From Chloroflexaceae bacterium UBA1466 (GTDB lineage: Bacteria > Chloroflexota > Chloroflexia > Chloroflexales > Chloroflexaceae): 17,487 bases of DNA. The translations under genes were made by a program, and so were the position numbers. The stretch is from the NCBI GenBank assembly GCA_002325605.1, contig DCSM01000133.1, forward strand, positions 1 through 17,487, given 5' to 3'. Below the pieces are notes generated by a model, which was not told the DNA's origin, did not search any database, and was given only the letters and a program-made list of their open reading frames with translations. Below are positions 7,586-14,855 of this stretch, piece by piece; position 1 is the first letter of the stretch, and every line of letters begins with the position of its first letter.

Positions 7586-7614
7586 TTGCAGCCATAACCA
7601 CTTAGTGCTATACT
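7586..7614 (+). promoter_or_regulatory. Sigma70-type promoter for the DUF4388-GTPase pair
   Basis: TTGCAG (7586-7591), a 17-bp spacer ending in TGC, and TATACT (7609-7614) form a good extended -10 promoter. It starts 13 nt after the DUF1385 stop. The start site near 7621 leaves a leader of about 170 nt. Confidence 0.7.
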
Positions 7615-7620
7615 CATCTT

Positions 7621-7785
7621 AATTAGCGAGGCCAACCTTATCGCCCCAAGGCGAGTTGGTTGGTAGGTTGGTACTTAGATGGGGAGGCTTGCGGCAAGCT
7701 CTTAGACCCGCAGAAGCGGAGGCTTTCTTTGCTGCATTGTACCTATGAAGTCTACATCAAGTGACGGCATAGCGCCCCTGGAGGC
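7621..7785 (+). promoter_or_regulatory. Long structured 5' leader (possible regulatory RNA)
   Basis: Between the promoter and the start codon lie several compact hairpins. TCGCC-CCAA-GGCGA is at 7641-7654. CCAACC at 7632-7637 can pair with either of two GGTTGG copies, at 7658-7663 or 7666-7671. GCTTG-CGG-CAAGC is at 7687-7699 and CCGC-AGAA-GCGG at 7708-7719. The alternative pairings could form a switch. I cannot match it to a known riboswitch, T-box, tRNA or SRP RNA. The last bases hold the GGAGG (7780-7784) that serves the next gene. Confidence 0.4.
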
Positions 7786-7791
7786 ATGACG

Positions 7792-8607
7792 ATGGCGTTG
7801 GTTGGCAACATCCAAGATTTTGGGCTTTCAGATTTCTTGTATCTCGTGGACCGTGGTTACAAGACGGGGTGTTTGCACTTGAATCGGGAAAACGAAATGG
7901 CGATCCTTTTCTTTGAAAAGGGTAAACTTACCTACGCCGCTTTGTGCCACGACGAGAAACTCACTGATTTTTTGGTGCAAGCCGAAAAGCTCACCCCAGA
8001 GCAAGCAGGAGCTCTTACGCAGGCCTATGAACGCAGTGGGCGCAATCTACCGATGACTCAGGTGCTGCTCAAGGAAGACCTTCTTCCCCAAGAAGAGTTA
8101 CAGCGCACCTTGCAAACCCACGTGGAAGAAGAAGTTGTTTACAGTCTTTTTGGTTGGCCGGAGGGGGCCTTTCGGTTTGAACATGGCCAAAAGCCAGAGT
8201 TTGAGTCCCCGATTTTGCCGACTCCCTTGTCCATTGAAAACTTGATTATGGAAGGGGTCCGGCGCATTGATGAGTGGGGCCGGATTCGAGACCGCATCCC
8301 TAGCACCGATCTGGTGGCGCGGTTTGTTGACCAACCCGGCGAGAAGGCGAAGGGGGTCAAGCTGGCCCCCGAAGAATGGCGAGTTTTTGCCCGGATCAAT
8401 GGCAAAGATACGATGGCAAGCATCGCCAAGAACACCAATCTGAGTGAATTTGATGTCTGTCGCATTATGTACGGGTTTGCAACGGCGGGCTTGGTGGACA
8501 TTATCAAAAAGCCAACCGCCGCGCAACTCGCCCAAGGCGCACAAGACCAGCCCAAGCTCCGACGGAGTTTGGTCTCCCGGATTATTAACCGTATCCAAAC
8601 TATGTAA
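7792..8607 (+). CDS. DUF4388 (PatA N-terminal-like) signalling protein
   Basis: A 271-residue cytoplasmic protein. The Shine-Dalgarno GGAGG at 7780-7784 is 7 nt from the ATG at 7792 but only 1 nt from the ATG at 7786, so 7792 is the likely start. Residues 2-55 match the DUF4388 pattern: GNIQDFGLSDFLYLV, then KTGCLHL and ILFFEKGKLTYAA. Residues about 57-130 form a helical part resembling the small module often seen with DUF4388 (LTPEQ, then LLPQEELQRTL). The C-terminal 190-240 looks like a winged helix (WRVFARINGKDTMASIA, then GLVDII). The family is tied to gliding, differentiation and small-GTPase signalling. It lies 48 nt ahead of the GTPase, so they probably act together, this one as adaptor or effector. 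Confidence 0.85.
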   Translation: MALVGNIQDFGLSDFLYLVDRGYKTGCLHLNRENEMAILFFEKGKLTYAALCHDEKLTDFLVQAEKLTPEQAGALTQAYERSGRNLPMTQVLLKEDLLPQEELQRTLQTHVEEEVVYSLFGWPEGAFRFEHGQKPEFESPILPTPLSIENLIMEGVRRIDEWGRIRDRIPSTDLVARFVDQPGEKAKGVKLAPEEWRVFARINGKDTMASIAKNTNLSEFDVCRIMYGFATAGLVDIIKKPTAAQLAQGAQDQPKLRRSLVSRIINRIQTM

Positions 8608-8655
8608 AGTGTGGGACGCTCCAGCCAGGGCACAGCATCGTAGCGGAGGGCCGGT

Positions 8656-9189
8656 GTGCAGACGGTAAAAATGGTTATTAGCGGGGCGGTGAACTCTGGT
8701 AAGACCGAGTTCATCAAGACCATCAGCGAGATCGAGGTCGTTTCAACCGAGCGACGCGCCACTGACGATACCAAGGCGATCAAAAAAGAAACTACAGTGG
8801 CGATGGACTTTGGGCGGATCGCGATTGGCAATGACCTTGTGCTGCATCTGTTCGGCACACCAGGTCAAAAACGCTTTGACTTTATGTGGGAAATTTTGTC
8901 GGAGGGGATGCTGGGCCTGGTCATTTTGGTCGATAGCACGCGCCCAGAGACTTTCCGCGAAACCAACCGCATCATTGATTTCTTTATTTCCTACCGCGAT
9001 ACGCCCTATGTGGTTGCGGCCAACAAACAAGATCGCCCAAATGCCTGGTCGCCCGACGAACTCCGGCTGGCCTTGCGTCAGCCCCCGCGCATCAAAGTTA
9101 TTCCGTGTGTGGCGACGGATCGGGAAAGTGTGAAAAGTGTCTTATTAGAACTACTCTACGTCATCTTAGATCGTAGTTCTGAAGGCTGA
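8656..9189 (+). CDS. Small Ras/MglA-like GTPase
   Basis: A 177-residue small GTPase. The P-loop is GAVNSGKT (residues 10-17), the switch I threonines are at 46-47, and G3 appears as GTPGQ (67-71), where the usual Asp of DxxG is replaced, as in MglA and related bacterial GTPases. NKQD (123-126) gives guanine specificity. The start is GTG 8656, with GGAGGG at 8645-8650, 5 nt upstream. Members of this group act with roadblock or DUF4388 proteins in polarity, motility or conservon-type signalling, and here the DUF4388 gene lies just upstream. No roadblock/MglB-type activator gene is nearby. A terminator follows. The call as a GTPase is secure; the pathway is inferred. Confidence 0.92.
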   Translation: MQTVKMVISGAVNSGKTEFIKTISEIEVVSTERRATDDTKAIKKETTVAMDFGRIAIGNDLVLHLFGTPGQKRFDFMWEILSEGMLGLVILVDSTRPETFRETNRIIDFFISYRDTPYVVAANKQDRPNAWSPDELRLALRQPPRIKVIPCVATDRESVKSVLLELLYVILDRSSEG

Positions 9190-9225
9190 TTTTCGCTTTC
9201 TCATCATTGGAATTGGATCGAAACG

Positions 9226-9266
9226 AAGCGTAGCACCGGGCCGCAAAGCCTGGAGCTACGCTTTTG
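9226..9266 (+). terminator. Strong intrinsic terminator after the GTPase gene
   Basis: AAGCGTAGC (9226-9234) pairs perfectly with GCTACGCTT (9255-9263). Inside, CCGGGC (9236-9241) pairs with GCCTGG (9248-9253) with one G-T pair, around the loop CGCAAA. A short T run follows the stem. It lies 37 nt after the GTPase stop. Confidence 0.85.
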
Positions 9267-9310
9267 TGCATTGCAAATGTCTTTGAAATAACGGCTATTA
9301 TCTAACAGCC

Positions 9311-9415
9311 AAAATCAAAACGGTGTTCACAGCTTGAATTGCTACAAACACCGTTCTTAGTTAGCTTTAGCGATGATAAAGCATCAGAGTAGAGGACAAA
9401 CTCATAAATTGCATC
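9311..9415 (+). repeat. Direct repeat copy A, left of the radical SAM gene
   Basis: Copy A (105 nt) matches copy B at 10658-10775 in the same orientation. Shared blocks are AAAATCAAAACGGTGTTC, CACCGTTCTT, GTTAGCTTTAGC, TAGAGGACAAACTCATAA and ATTGCATC. Copy B has 13 extra bases before ATTGCATC. The copy contains a hairpin at 9319-9355 with the stem AACGGTGTT/AACACCGTT and an inner AGC/GCT pairing. The two copies bracket the AT-rich radical SAM gene. The 13-nt indel is not a multiple of three, which argues against the repeat being conserved for coding. The short T-rich tail also lets the hairpin act as a weak terminator. Confidence 0.85.
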
Positions 9416-9482
9416 GGGATAACCTCGTGCTGCCGCTTGTAATCAATCCAAGTCTCAATCAAGTCAGGCGTGACGTGAAGGA

Positions 9483-9511
9483 TTGACAAATCATATTTCA
9501 TCTGTTACAAA
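9483..9511 (+). promoter_or_regulatory. Near-consensus promoter for the radical SAM gene
   Basis: A perfect TTGACA (9483-9488), a 17-bp spacer ending in TGT, and TACAAA (9506-9511) make the best promoter in the window. Transcription near 9518 gives a leader of about 100 nt. It lies just inside repeat copy A, within the bracketed segment. A second candidate extended -10 (TGT then TAAAAT, 9568-9573) lies downstream. Confidence 0.7.
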
Positions 9512-9545
9512 TTACTGACCAGTTTGTGAAAAAAGTGGGTGATAC

Positions 9546-9564
9546 AGTGATTATTAGAATCACT
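9546..9564. promoter_or_regulatory. Palindrome, candidate operator
   Basis: AGTGATT-ATTAG-AATCACT is a perfect 7-bp inverted repeat with a 5-bp centre. It lies just after the 9483-9511 promoter and directly ahead of a second extended -10 at 9565-9573. That position suits a repressor site, or an RNA hairpin in the leader. No regulator gene is adjacent. Confidence 0.4.
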
Positions 9565-9618
9565 TGTTAAAATTCATTGCCCTACTCGAATGATCTCAAT
9601 TGATAAGGAAGAACCTAG

Positions 9619-10632
9619 ATGAAGTCAAAACCATACGCATTGAAAGATCTATTACCTATAACTGTGCCCTTTTCTATCATGATAGAGCCTACAAATCAGT
9701 GTAATTTTCGTTGCAGGTTTTGCCCTACCGGAAATTATGATCTGTTAAAACAAGTCGGAAGACCGATAGGCTCCATGAAATATGATTTTTTTGTCAAGAT
9801 AATAGATGACCTTCGTTTCATGTGCGAAGCAAATGATTCAAAGGTAAAACGGTTGCACTTGTATAAGGATGGTGAGCCTTTATTGAATAAAGATCTAGGA
9901 AAAATGATAGCCTATGCAAAAAAACAAGGAGTTAGCGAAAGCATTGAAATCACAACTAACGGTGCAATTTTAGAGACGAAAAGAGTAATAGAACTTATTG
10001 AAGGTGGTTTGGATGCCATGCGGATTTCAGTTGAGCATACGACAGACATTGGTTACAGAGAAATAACTCAAACTTTTGGTAATTATGCCAAGATAAAGAG
10101 TAATGTTGAGTTTCTTTTCAAAGAGAAAGAACGTAGAATTAGTAACTTGAAAATTCATGTAAAAATACTAGATTCAGGTTTATCCGACGAAGAAAAGGAG
10201 CAATTCATTGCAGACTTCTCGCCTATTTCTGACTCTTTGAACATAGATCAGATCATGGGGTGGTCAAGATCAGATGTTACGGACTTTAAATTAGGGCGTA
10301 CCGTCACTACTGGCATGGGTGGGATCACTGAAATTAAAGAACGCTTGGTTTGTCCAGAAGCATTTTCAAAGCTTGCTGTTAATTTTGACGGAACAACCTC
10401 AATTTGCTGTGTGGATTGGAGCCATGGAACAGTTGTTGGTGATCTCAGAACTCAAAGTTTGACAGAAATTTGGGCTGGAGAGAAACTAAGAACCTTTAGA
10501 CTATTACATCTCAGTGGGAAACGAAGCCAAATAGATGCTTGTTCAAATTGTGATTATCTGCGAGGATTGACTTGGTATAGCAACCTTGACGATGACACTG
10601 ATCGGTTATTGCAAGTATATTCAAAAACCTAA
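9619..10632 (+). CDS. Radical SAM/SPASM domain protein
   Basis: A 337-residue radical SAM enzyme. The cluster motif CNFRCRFC gives C28, C32 and C35, which bind the 4Fe-4S cluster that cleaves S-adenosylmethionine. A GEP motif follows at 85-87, as usual. The C-terminal SPASM-type region holds C245, the pair C263/C264, C308 and C311, ligands for an auxiliary cluster, in the contexts LVCPEAF, ICCVDW and ACSNCDY. Such enzymes modify peptides (RiPP maturases) or sugars and other small molecules; the substrate cannot be read here. AAGGAAG lies 7 nt before the ATG. The gene is clearly more AT-rich than its neighbours and uses many AGA and AAA codons. It has its own promoter and lies between direct repeats, all signs of transfer. 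No precursor peptide or transporter is adjacent. Confidence 0.92.
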   Translation: MKSKPYALKDLLPITVPFSIMIEPTNQCNFRCRFCPTGNYDLLKQVGRPIGSMKYDFFVKIIDDLRFMCEANDSKVKRLHLYKDGEPLLNKDLGKMIAYAKKQGVSESIEITTNGAILETKRVIELIEGGLDAMRISVEHTTDIGYREITQTFGNYAKIKSNVEFLFKEKERRISNLKIHVKILDSGLSDEEKEQFIADFSPISDSLNIDQIMGWSRSDVTDFKLGRTVTTGMGGITEIKERLVCPEAFSKLAVNFDGTTSICCVDWSHGTVVGDLRTQSLTEIWAGEKLRTFRLLHLSGKRSQIDACSNCDYLRGLTWYSNLDDDTDRLLQVYSKT

Positions 10633-10657
10633 TCTAATCACACGCCTACTAATCAGC

Positions 10658-10775
10658 AAAATCAAAACGGTGTTCGCAACAATTCAAGCTGCGAACACCG
10701 TTCTTTGTTAGCTTTAGCACCGATTAAGCGTCGTATTAGAGGACAAACTCATAAGGGGTTGGGCACAATTGCATC
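10658..10775 (+). repeat. Direct repeat copy B, right of the radical SAM gene
   Basis: Copy B (118 nt) starts 25 nt after the radical SAM stop and ends 30 nt before the mutS stop. It aligns with copy A along its flanks in direct orientation, but its 37-nt hairpin core is the reverse complement of the core in copy A (33 of 37 positions match when inverted). It carries a 13-nt insertion, beginning AGGGGTTGGGCAC on the plus strand, that copy A lacks. Its stem is longer and cleaner than that of copy A. Confidence 0.85.
10666..10702. terminator. Bidirectional intrinsic terminator in repeat B
   Basis: AACGGTGTTCGCA (10666-10678) pairs perfectly over 13 bp with TGCGAACACCGTT (10690-10702) around an 11-nt loop. 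It is followed by CTTTGTT on the plus strand and by TTGATTTTGC on the minus strand. It lies between the convergent radical SAM and mutS genes and can end both transcripts. Confidence 0.7.
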
Positions 10776-10805
10776 AAAAACTGCCTGCTTGCGCTAATCC
10801 GCAGA

Positions 10806-13793
10806 TCACACCACATCCCGCGCCAGCTTTTGCAATTCGTAAAGCTTAGTCATCGCCTCAATCGGCGTAAGTTCATGGATATTCAAGCGTCTGAGATATT
10901 CCAGAACGGGATTTGAAATTGTGTCAGCAAAAGAGATTTGCGGTTGAGGCGTATTTTCCTCACTTGATTCCACAGAATCAGCTTGCGAAATCTCTTTCTT
11001 CGCTAATTTCTCACGGTCTTTGCCTTCCAATTCAGCAAGCAATTCCGTAGCCCGCCGAATGACAGCGCGAGGAATTCCCGCCAGTTCAGCGACATGGATG
11101 CCATAACTTTTGTCCGCTCCCCCGCGTCGTAGCTCATAGAGAAACAACACTTTACCCTCTTGCTCAACAGCCGCCATGTGATAATTGCGAATGCGCGGTA
11201 AAATCTCTTCTAAAGCGGTTAGTTCGTGATAATGCGTGGCAAAAAGCGTTTTGCACTGGAGGCGTGGCTCGTTATGGATATATTCAACGACGGCTCGTGC
11301 AATCGCCATACCATCATAAGTGCTTGTACCGCGCCCGACTTCGTCTAAAATGATAAGACTTCGCCGACTACTTTGAACTAATAAAGCTGCTGTTTCGGTC
11401 ATTTCGACCATAAACGTGCTTCGCCCCGTTGCAATATCGTCTTGCGCCCCGATGCGTGTGAAAATCCGATCAACCAAACCAATTTCAGCTTCATTGGCGG
11501 GAACAAAACTACCAATTTGAGCAAGTAAAACGATTAAAGCCACTTGCCGTAAGACCGTACTCTTTCCTGCGGCGTTTGCCCCCGTGATAATGAGCAATTG
11601 TTGGTCTTCTGTATTGGTTTGAATATCATTTGGGACAAAAATATCGCCCAATGCTTGCTCAACAACAGGATGTCGCCCGCCAGAAATGTACAAATTGGTA
11701 CTTTCATTGAGTTTCGGGCGCACATAACGCCCGCGGACCGCAACCTCCGCTAAGGCTTGGAAAACATCAATTTGCGCTAAATTCTGGGCCATGGTTCGCA
11801 ATTGAGGGCCATATTTCGCTATTTCTCGACAGATTCGGCCAAAAGCATCGCGTTCTAATTCAACTAAACGCTGTTGAGCATTGAGGACGATAATTTCATA
11901 TTCCTTCAATTCTGCCGTAATATAGCGTTCTGCGCTAACCAAAGTCTGTTTACGCTCATAGTGGCGCGGAACTTGGCCACTAGCATTGCGAGAAACCTCG
12001 ATATAATAGCCAAAAACCTTGTTATAATCAACTTTCAGCGCCTTTATCCCTGTCTTTTCGCGCTCTTGGGCCTCCAGATTGTTAATCCAATCCTGCGCGT
12101 CGCGGCTGGCTGAAACTACTTCATCCATTTTCTCATCAAAGCCAGGCCGAATGACTAAGCGTGCTTTTCCACTCCCATCCTCAGCCCGCAAATAGTTTGA
12201 AGCCCCCAATAAAGCAGGTGGCTCATCATCTAAGGCTTTTTCGAGAAAATCTAAAGCTAAAGCACAGTGATCAAAGAGATCAATTTCTTGATCATTTTCT
12301 TGATTATTCGCCGATTCAACCTCATCATCAGCGAATAAATCATTATCATCCTCAACCTTAGCTTTTTGCACAGTTTTCTGAGCGGGTGGAAGCGTTGCTT
12401 CAGGCGTAAAAGTAGTAAAAAGCACCTTCTCAACCGTCTTAGCAACTTCGGGCAAAATGCGAAGCGCTTGGCGCAATTGGACTAAATCACGCGGCGTAGC
12501 CGTATTCGCGCCCTGCAAAACCCGATTCACAGACCGCTCCATATCGCCCACACCCGCTAAAGCTTGCCGCAATTCGGCTCGGAGCAGCCCATCATTGGCA
12601 CATAAAGCAACTGCTTCTTGGCGCGTCTGCAAAATTTCAAGGTTAAGTAAGGGTTGCGATAACCATTTTCGCAAGAGTCTTGCGCCCATTGGGGTTTTCG
12701 TCTGATCTAAAACCCCGATCAATGAGCTTTTGGCTTTCCCACTACTACTTTCAAGGAGTTCTAAATTGCGCCGAGTCTGTGGATCAAGAAACATAAACTC
12801 GCTTGTCGTATAGACATGCAACGTTGTAATCTGCGCCACTTGACTTTTCTGGGTTTCCAAAACGTATTGTAAGATAGCTCCTGCGGCTTGCGTAGCAAAT
12901 GGCTTATCATCTAAACCGAAACCCGTCAAGTTTTGCACGCCTAACTGCTGAAGCAAAGCATCGCGGGCCGTGGCAAGCTCCCAGCGCCAGCTTGGCAAAG
13001 CGGTAACGTTGCCCTGAATCCAACGGGCACTGCTTTCCTGTTCCAACCGCCGCGCAACCCTTTCGTGCGGCAAAAGTGTGCTACGTTCCTCTTTGGTCAT
13101 CGGCGCGAGGTCTTGCGCTAAATGGGCCGTGGTCGGCGCGATATGCGGCAAGCGCAAGGCTTCAGAATCGGGAACAAGGACTTCAGAAACTTGCAAACGG
13201 GCTAATTCGCCCTCAAGTTGCGTGGCCGCCCGCTCCCCCGTAAACTCCGTTGCCGCAAATTCGCCTGTGCTTAAATCTACAAAAGCCAACCCGATTTGCT
13301 CTTTTTCAGCAATGACCGCCGCGAGATAGTTGTTTTTCACCGCAGTCAACATGACGGGATCGGTAACTGTGCCTGGCGTAATCACCCGTACAATCTCTCG
13401 ATGAGCAACCCCTCGTTGCTGCCCAATAGTTTTATCCCCTACGTCAAAGACCGAGCGAGGCCGCGTATCGGTTTTAGTAGAGGCGGTCTCACTGATTTGC
13501 TCGGCAATCGCAACCCGATAACCTAAATTGACTAAGCGGGCAACATAGCTTTCCACTGCATGATAGGGAATTCCGGCCATTGGGCAATAAAGTTTCTCAC
13601 TACCTTTAACTTTTGCCACCGCATAATCTTTGCGCGTCAGGGTGACTTCCAAAACTTCAGCGACCAATTTCGCATCATCATCGAAAGTTTCGTAAAAATC
13701 GCCGAGGCGATAAAAGAGAATCGCGTCAGCGCTTTGGGCTTTGAGTTGTTGGTATTGCTTATACCAGTCGTGAATTTGCACTTTTGCATTCAT
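10806..13793 (-). CDS. mutS: DNA mismatch repair protein MutS
   Basis: Recognises mismatches and small loops and starts mismatch repair. ATG 13793 is preferred over 13829 because GAGGG sits about 5 nt upstream and the longer form would overlap the Nudix gene; this gives 995 residues, more than the usual 850-900. Mismatch contact F33-Y34-E35 (GDFYETF), Walker A GANAAGKST (738-746), Walker B with D817/E818 (LDEVGRGTS) and ATHYHELT (852-859) are all present. The extra length is mainly a very acidic insert at about 461-506 between the lever and clamp parts, plus a smaller one near 105-125. QISFA near 952-956 resembles the C-terminal beta-clamp-binding motif. Last gene of the minus-strand operon; no mutL is seen. 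Confidence 0.97.
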   Translation of the reverse strand: MNAKVQIHDWYKQYQQLKAQSADAILFYRLGDFYETFDDDAKLVAEVLEVTLTRKDYAVAKVKGSEKLYCPMAGIPYHAVESYVARLVNLGYRVAIAEQISETASTKTDTRPRSVFDVGDKTIGQQRGVAHREIVRVITPGTVTDPVMLTAVKNNYLAAVIAEKEQIGLAFVDLSTGEFAATEFTGERAATQLEGELARLQVSEVLVPDSEALRLPHIAPTTAHLAQDLAPMTKEERSTLLPHERVARRLEQESSARWIQGNVTALPSWRWELATARDALLQQLGVQNLTGFGLDDKPFATQAAGAILQYVLETQKSQVAQITTLHVYTTSEFMFLDPQTRRNLELLESSSGKAKSSLIGVLDQTKTPMGARLLRKWLSQPLLNLEILQTRQEAVALCANDGLLRAELRQALAGVGDMERSVNRVLQGANTATPRDLVQLRQALRILPEVAKTVEKVLFTTFTPEATLPPAQKTVQKAKVEDDNDLFADDEVESANNQENDQEIDLFDHCALALDFLEKALDDEPPALLGASNYLRAEDGSGKARLVIRPGFDEKMDEVVSASRDAQDWINNLEAQEREKTGIKALKVDYNKVFGYYIEVSRNASGQVPRHYERKQTLVSAERYITAELKEYEIIVLNAQQRLVELERDAFGRICREIAKYGPQLRTMAQNLAQIDVFQALAEVAVRGRYVRPKLNESTNLYISGGRHPVVEQALGDIFVPNDIQTNTEDQQLLIITGANAAGKSTVLRQVALIVLLAQIGSFVPANEAEIGLVDRIFTRIGAQDDIATGRSTFMVEMTETAALLVQSSRRSLIILDEVGRGTSTYDGMAIARAVVEYIHNEPRLQCKTLFATHYHELTALEEILPRIRNYHMAAVEQEGKVLFLYELRRGGADKSYGIHVAELAGIPRAVIRRATELLAELEGKDREKLAKKEISQADSVESSEENTPQPQISFADTISNPVLEYLRRLNIHELTPIEAMTKLYELQKLARDVV

Positions 13794-13807
13794 TTTTCCC
13801 TCATTCC

Positions 13808-14296
13808 TTAGATAAGTTGATAGTTCCAACTTACCATTTCCCCATTTTCATAAGGCATTACACCGTGAAATTGACGAGGATCAGTATTGAAAACAAGCGG
13901 TAAGAAAAACTTATCGCCTGGCCATAGATTCAAAGCCATTAGTTTAGGCAGCGGTATCCATTCTAAAGTACCTTCTTCGTTAGATGTAAGCGGTATTCCT
14001 TGCCAAGCATCAATGCGAAAGATAAAGACAAACCAACTTTCACCATTTTTGCCAAAGCCCAGCCAATTGATCGTGCCCCGTAAAGTCATTGAGCGAACTT
14101 CAAGCGCAGATTCTTCCCAAATCTCGCGCCGCATCCCACTTACAATATCTTCTTGCGGCTCAATCTTACCGCCAAGTCCATTATATTTACCAAAATGTTG
14201 ATCATCGGGGCGACTATTGCGATGAAGCATCAAGACTGAGGTTTTATCTGGCGATAAAATGTAGCCGAGCGTTGCTAAAATTGGAGTATAAGGCAT
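13808..14296 (-). CDS. Nudix hydrolase, MTH1-like (8-oxo-dGTPase candidate)
   Basis: A 162-residue Nudix hydrolase. The Nudix box begins at G43 and runs to L65 with E49, R57, E58, E61 and E62 in place; the usual Gly near its end is A64. The preceding NGLGGKIEPQE strongly resembles the NGFGGKV region of MTH1-type enzymes that remove 8-oxo-dGTP and other oxidised nucleotides, and the FGKNGESWFVFIF segment fits the same group. AAGGGA lies 7 nt before the ATG. It ends 14 nt before mutS and follows a second Nudix gene by 34 nt, so nucleotide-pool cleaning next to mismatch repair is an attractive reading. The substrate is inferred from family likeness and context. Confidence 0.88.
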   Translation of the reverse strand: MPYTPILATLGYILSPDKTSVLMLHRNSRPDDQHFGKYNGLGGKIEPQEDIVSGMRREIWEESALEVRSMTLRGTINWLGFGKNGESWFVFIFRIDAWQGIPLTSNEEGTLEWIPLPKLMALNLWPGDKFFLPLVFNTDPRQFHGVMPYENGEMVSWNYQLI

Positions 14297-14330
14297 TTTA
14301 GTTCCCTTTCAAGGCTTTGCGAAGTTTATT

Positions 14331-14837
14331 CTACCATTCAAGAGTCAAATTAGCTTCGCCGCGCAGATGTTCTGCTATTCTGCGCCGACTACCAAAGTCA
14401 AGCGTAGCAGGTAATTGCTTGAGCGGGACAAAACAGGCTTCCGCAATTTCAATATTATTGATTGGGGGAGCGATTTCAGAGAGCGGTTTAGCCAGAAAAA
14501 CGATGACATGATTGCTAAAACCTGCGCGAAAGAGATGAAATACACCATGCAATTGTTTGATTTCAATCAGACAACCTGCTTCTTCACGAGCTTCGCGTTT
14601 GGCCGCATCCGCCGCTGTCTCGCCAGCCTTCACGCCCCCGCCAGGTAAGCTCCAGGGATTTTTACCTGTCCGATGCCGTACTAAAAGTACTTGATCATCT
14701 TTTATCACTAATAATCGTGTACCTAGTTCAATAGCACGAGTGAGAGAACGCTTTAACCTGAGACCAAAGCAGAGAAATGTATAACAGAAATCAAGAACTT
14801 TAGGATAAATTTGACTTAAAATTGGTTTTTGCTTCAT
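14331..14837 (-). CDS. Nudix hydrolase
   Basis: A 168-residue Nudix hydrolase with a textbook Nudix box (G67 to C89: GGVKAGETAADAAKREAREE and onward, with R81, E82, E85 and E86). Two adjacent ATG codons exist; the second, at 14837, is better spaced from the upstream GGAAGG, while the first, at 14840, would give 169 residues. The first 35 residues are basic and partly hydrophobic (FCYTFLCFGLRLKRSL), perhaps a membrane-touching helix and unusual for the family. NPWSLPGGG is typical of general NUDIX phosphohydrolases. The substrate is unknown. It lies between the retropepsin-like gene (about 15 nt) and the MTH1-like gene (34 nt) in the same operon. Confidence 0.88.
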   Translation of the reverse strand: MKQKPILSQIYPKVLDFCYTFLCFGLRLKRSLTRAIELGTRLLVIKDDQVLLVRHRTGKNPWSLPGGGVKAGETAADAAKREAREEAGCLIEIKQLHGVFHLFRAGFSNHVIVFLAKPLSEIAPPINNIEIAEACFVPLKQLPATLDFGSRRRIAEHLRGEANLTLEW

Positions 14838-14855
14838 CATTACCTTCCAAGAGCA

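Noticed and set aside
7660..7740. tRNA or 5S-like piece in the leader of the DUF4388 gene
   Set aside because: There is no TTCGA-type T loop, no acceptor pairing and no conserved 5S blocks; only short hairpins are present.
8139..8858. A 239-residue minus-strand ORF opposite the DUF4388 and GTPase genes
   Set aside because: It spans the gap between two well-supported plus-strand genes, has no recognisable motif and is Ser/Arg-rich, as antisense shadows are.
9367..9501. A 44-residue minus-strand ORF starting MKYDLSILHV that ends inside repeat copy A
   Set aside because: There is no Shine-Dalgarno, it overlaps the radical SAM promoter, and the 13-nt indel between the repeat copies would break the frame, so the repeat is not conserved as coding sequence. 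A decayed gene end remains possible.
13793..13829. Longer mutS N-terminus starting at 13829
   Set aside because: It would overlap the end of the Nudix gene and lacks a Shine-Dalgarno, whereas the start at 13793 has GAGGG at good spacing and matches the usual MutS N-terminus.
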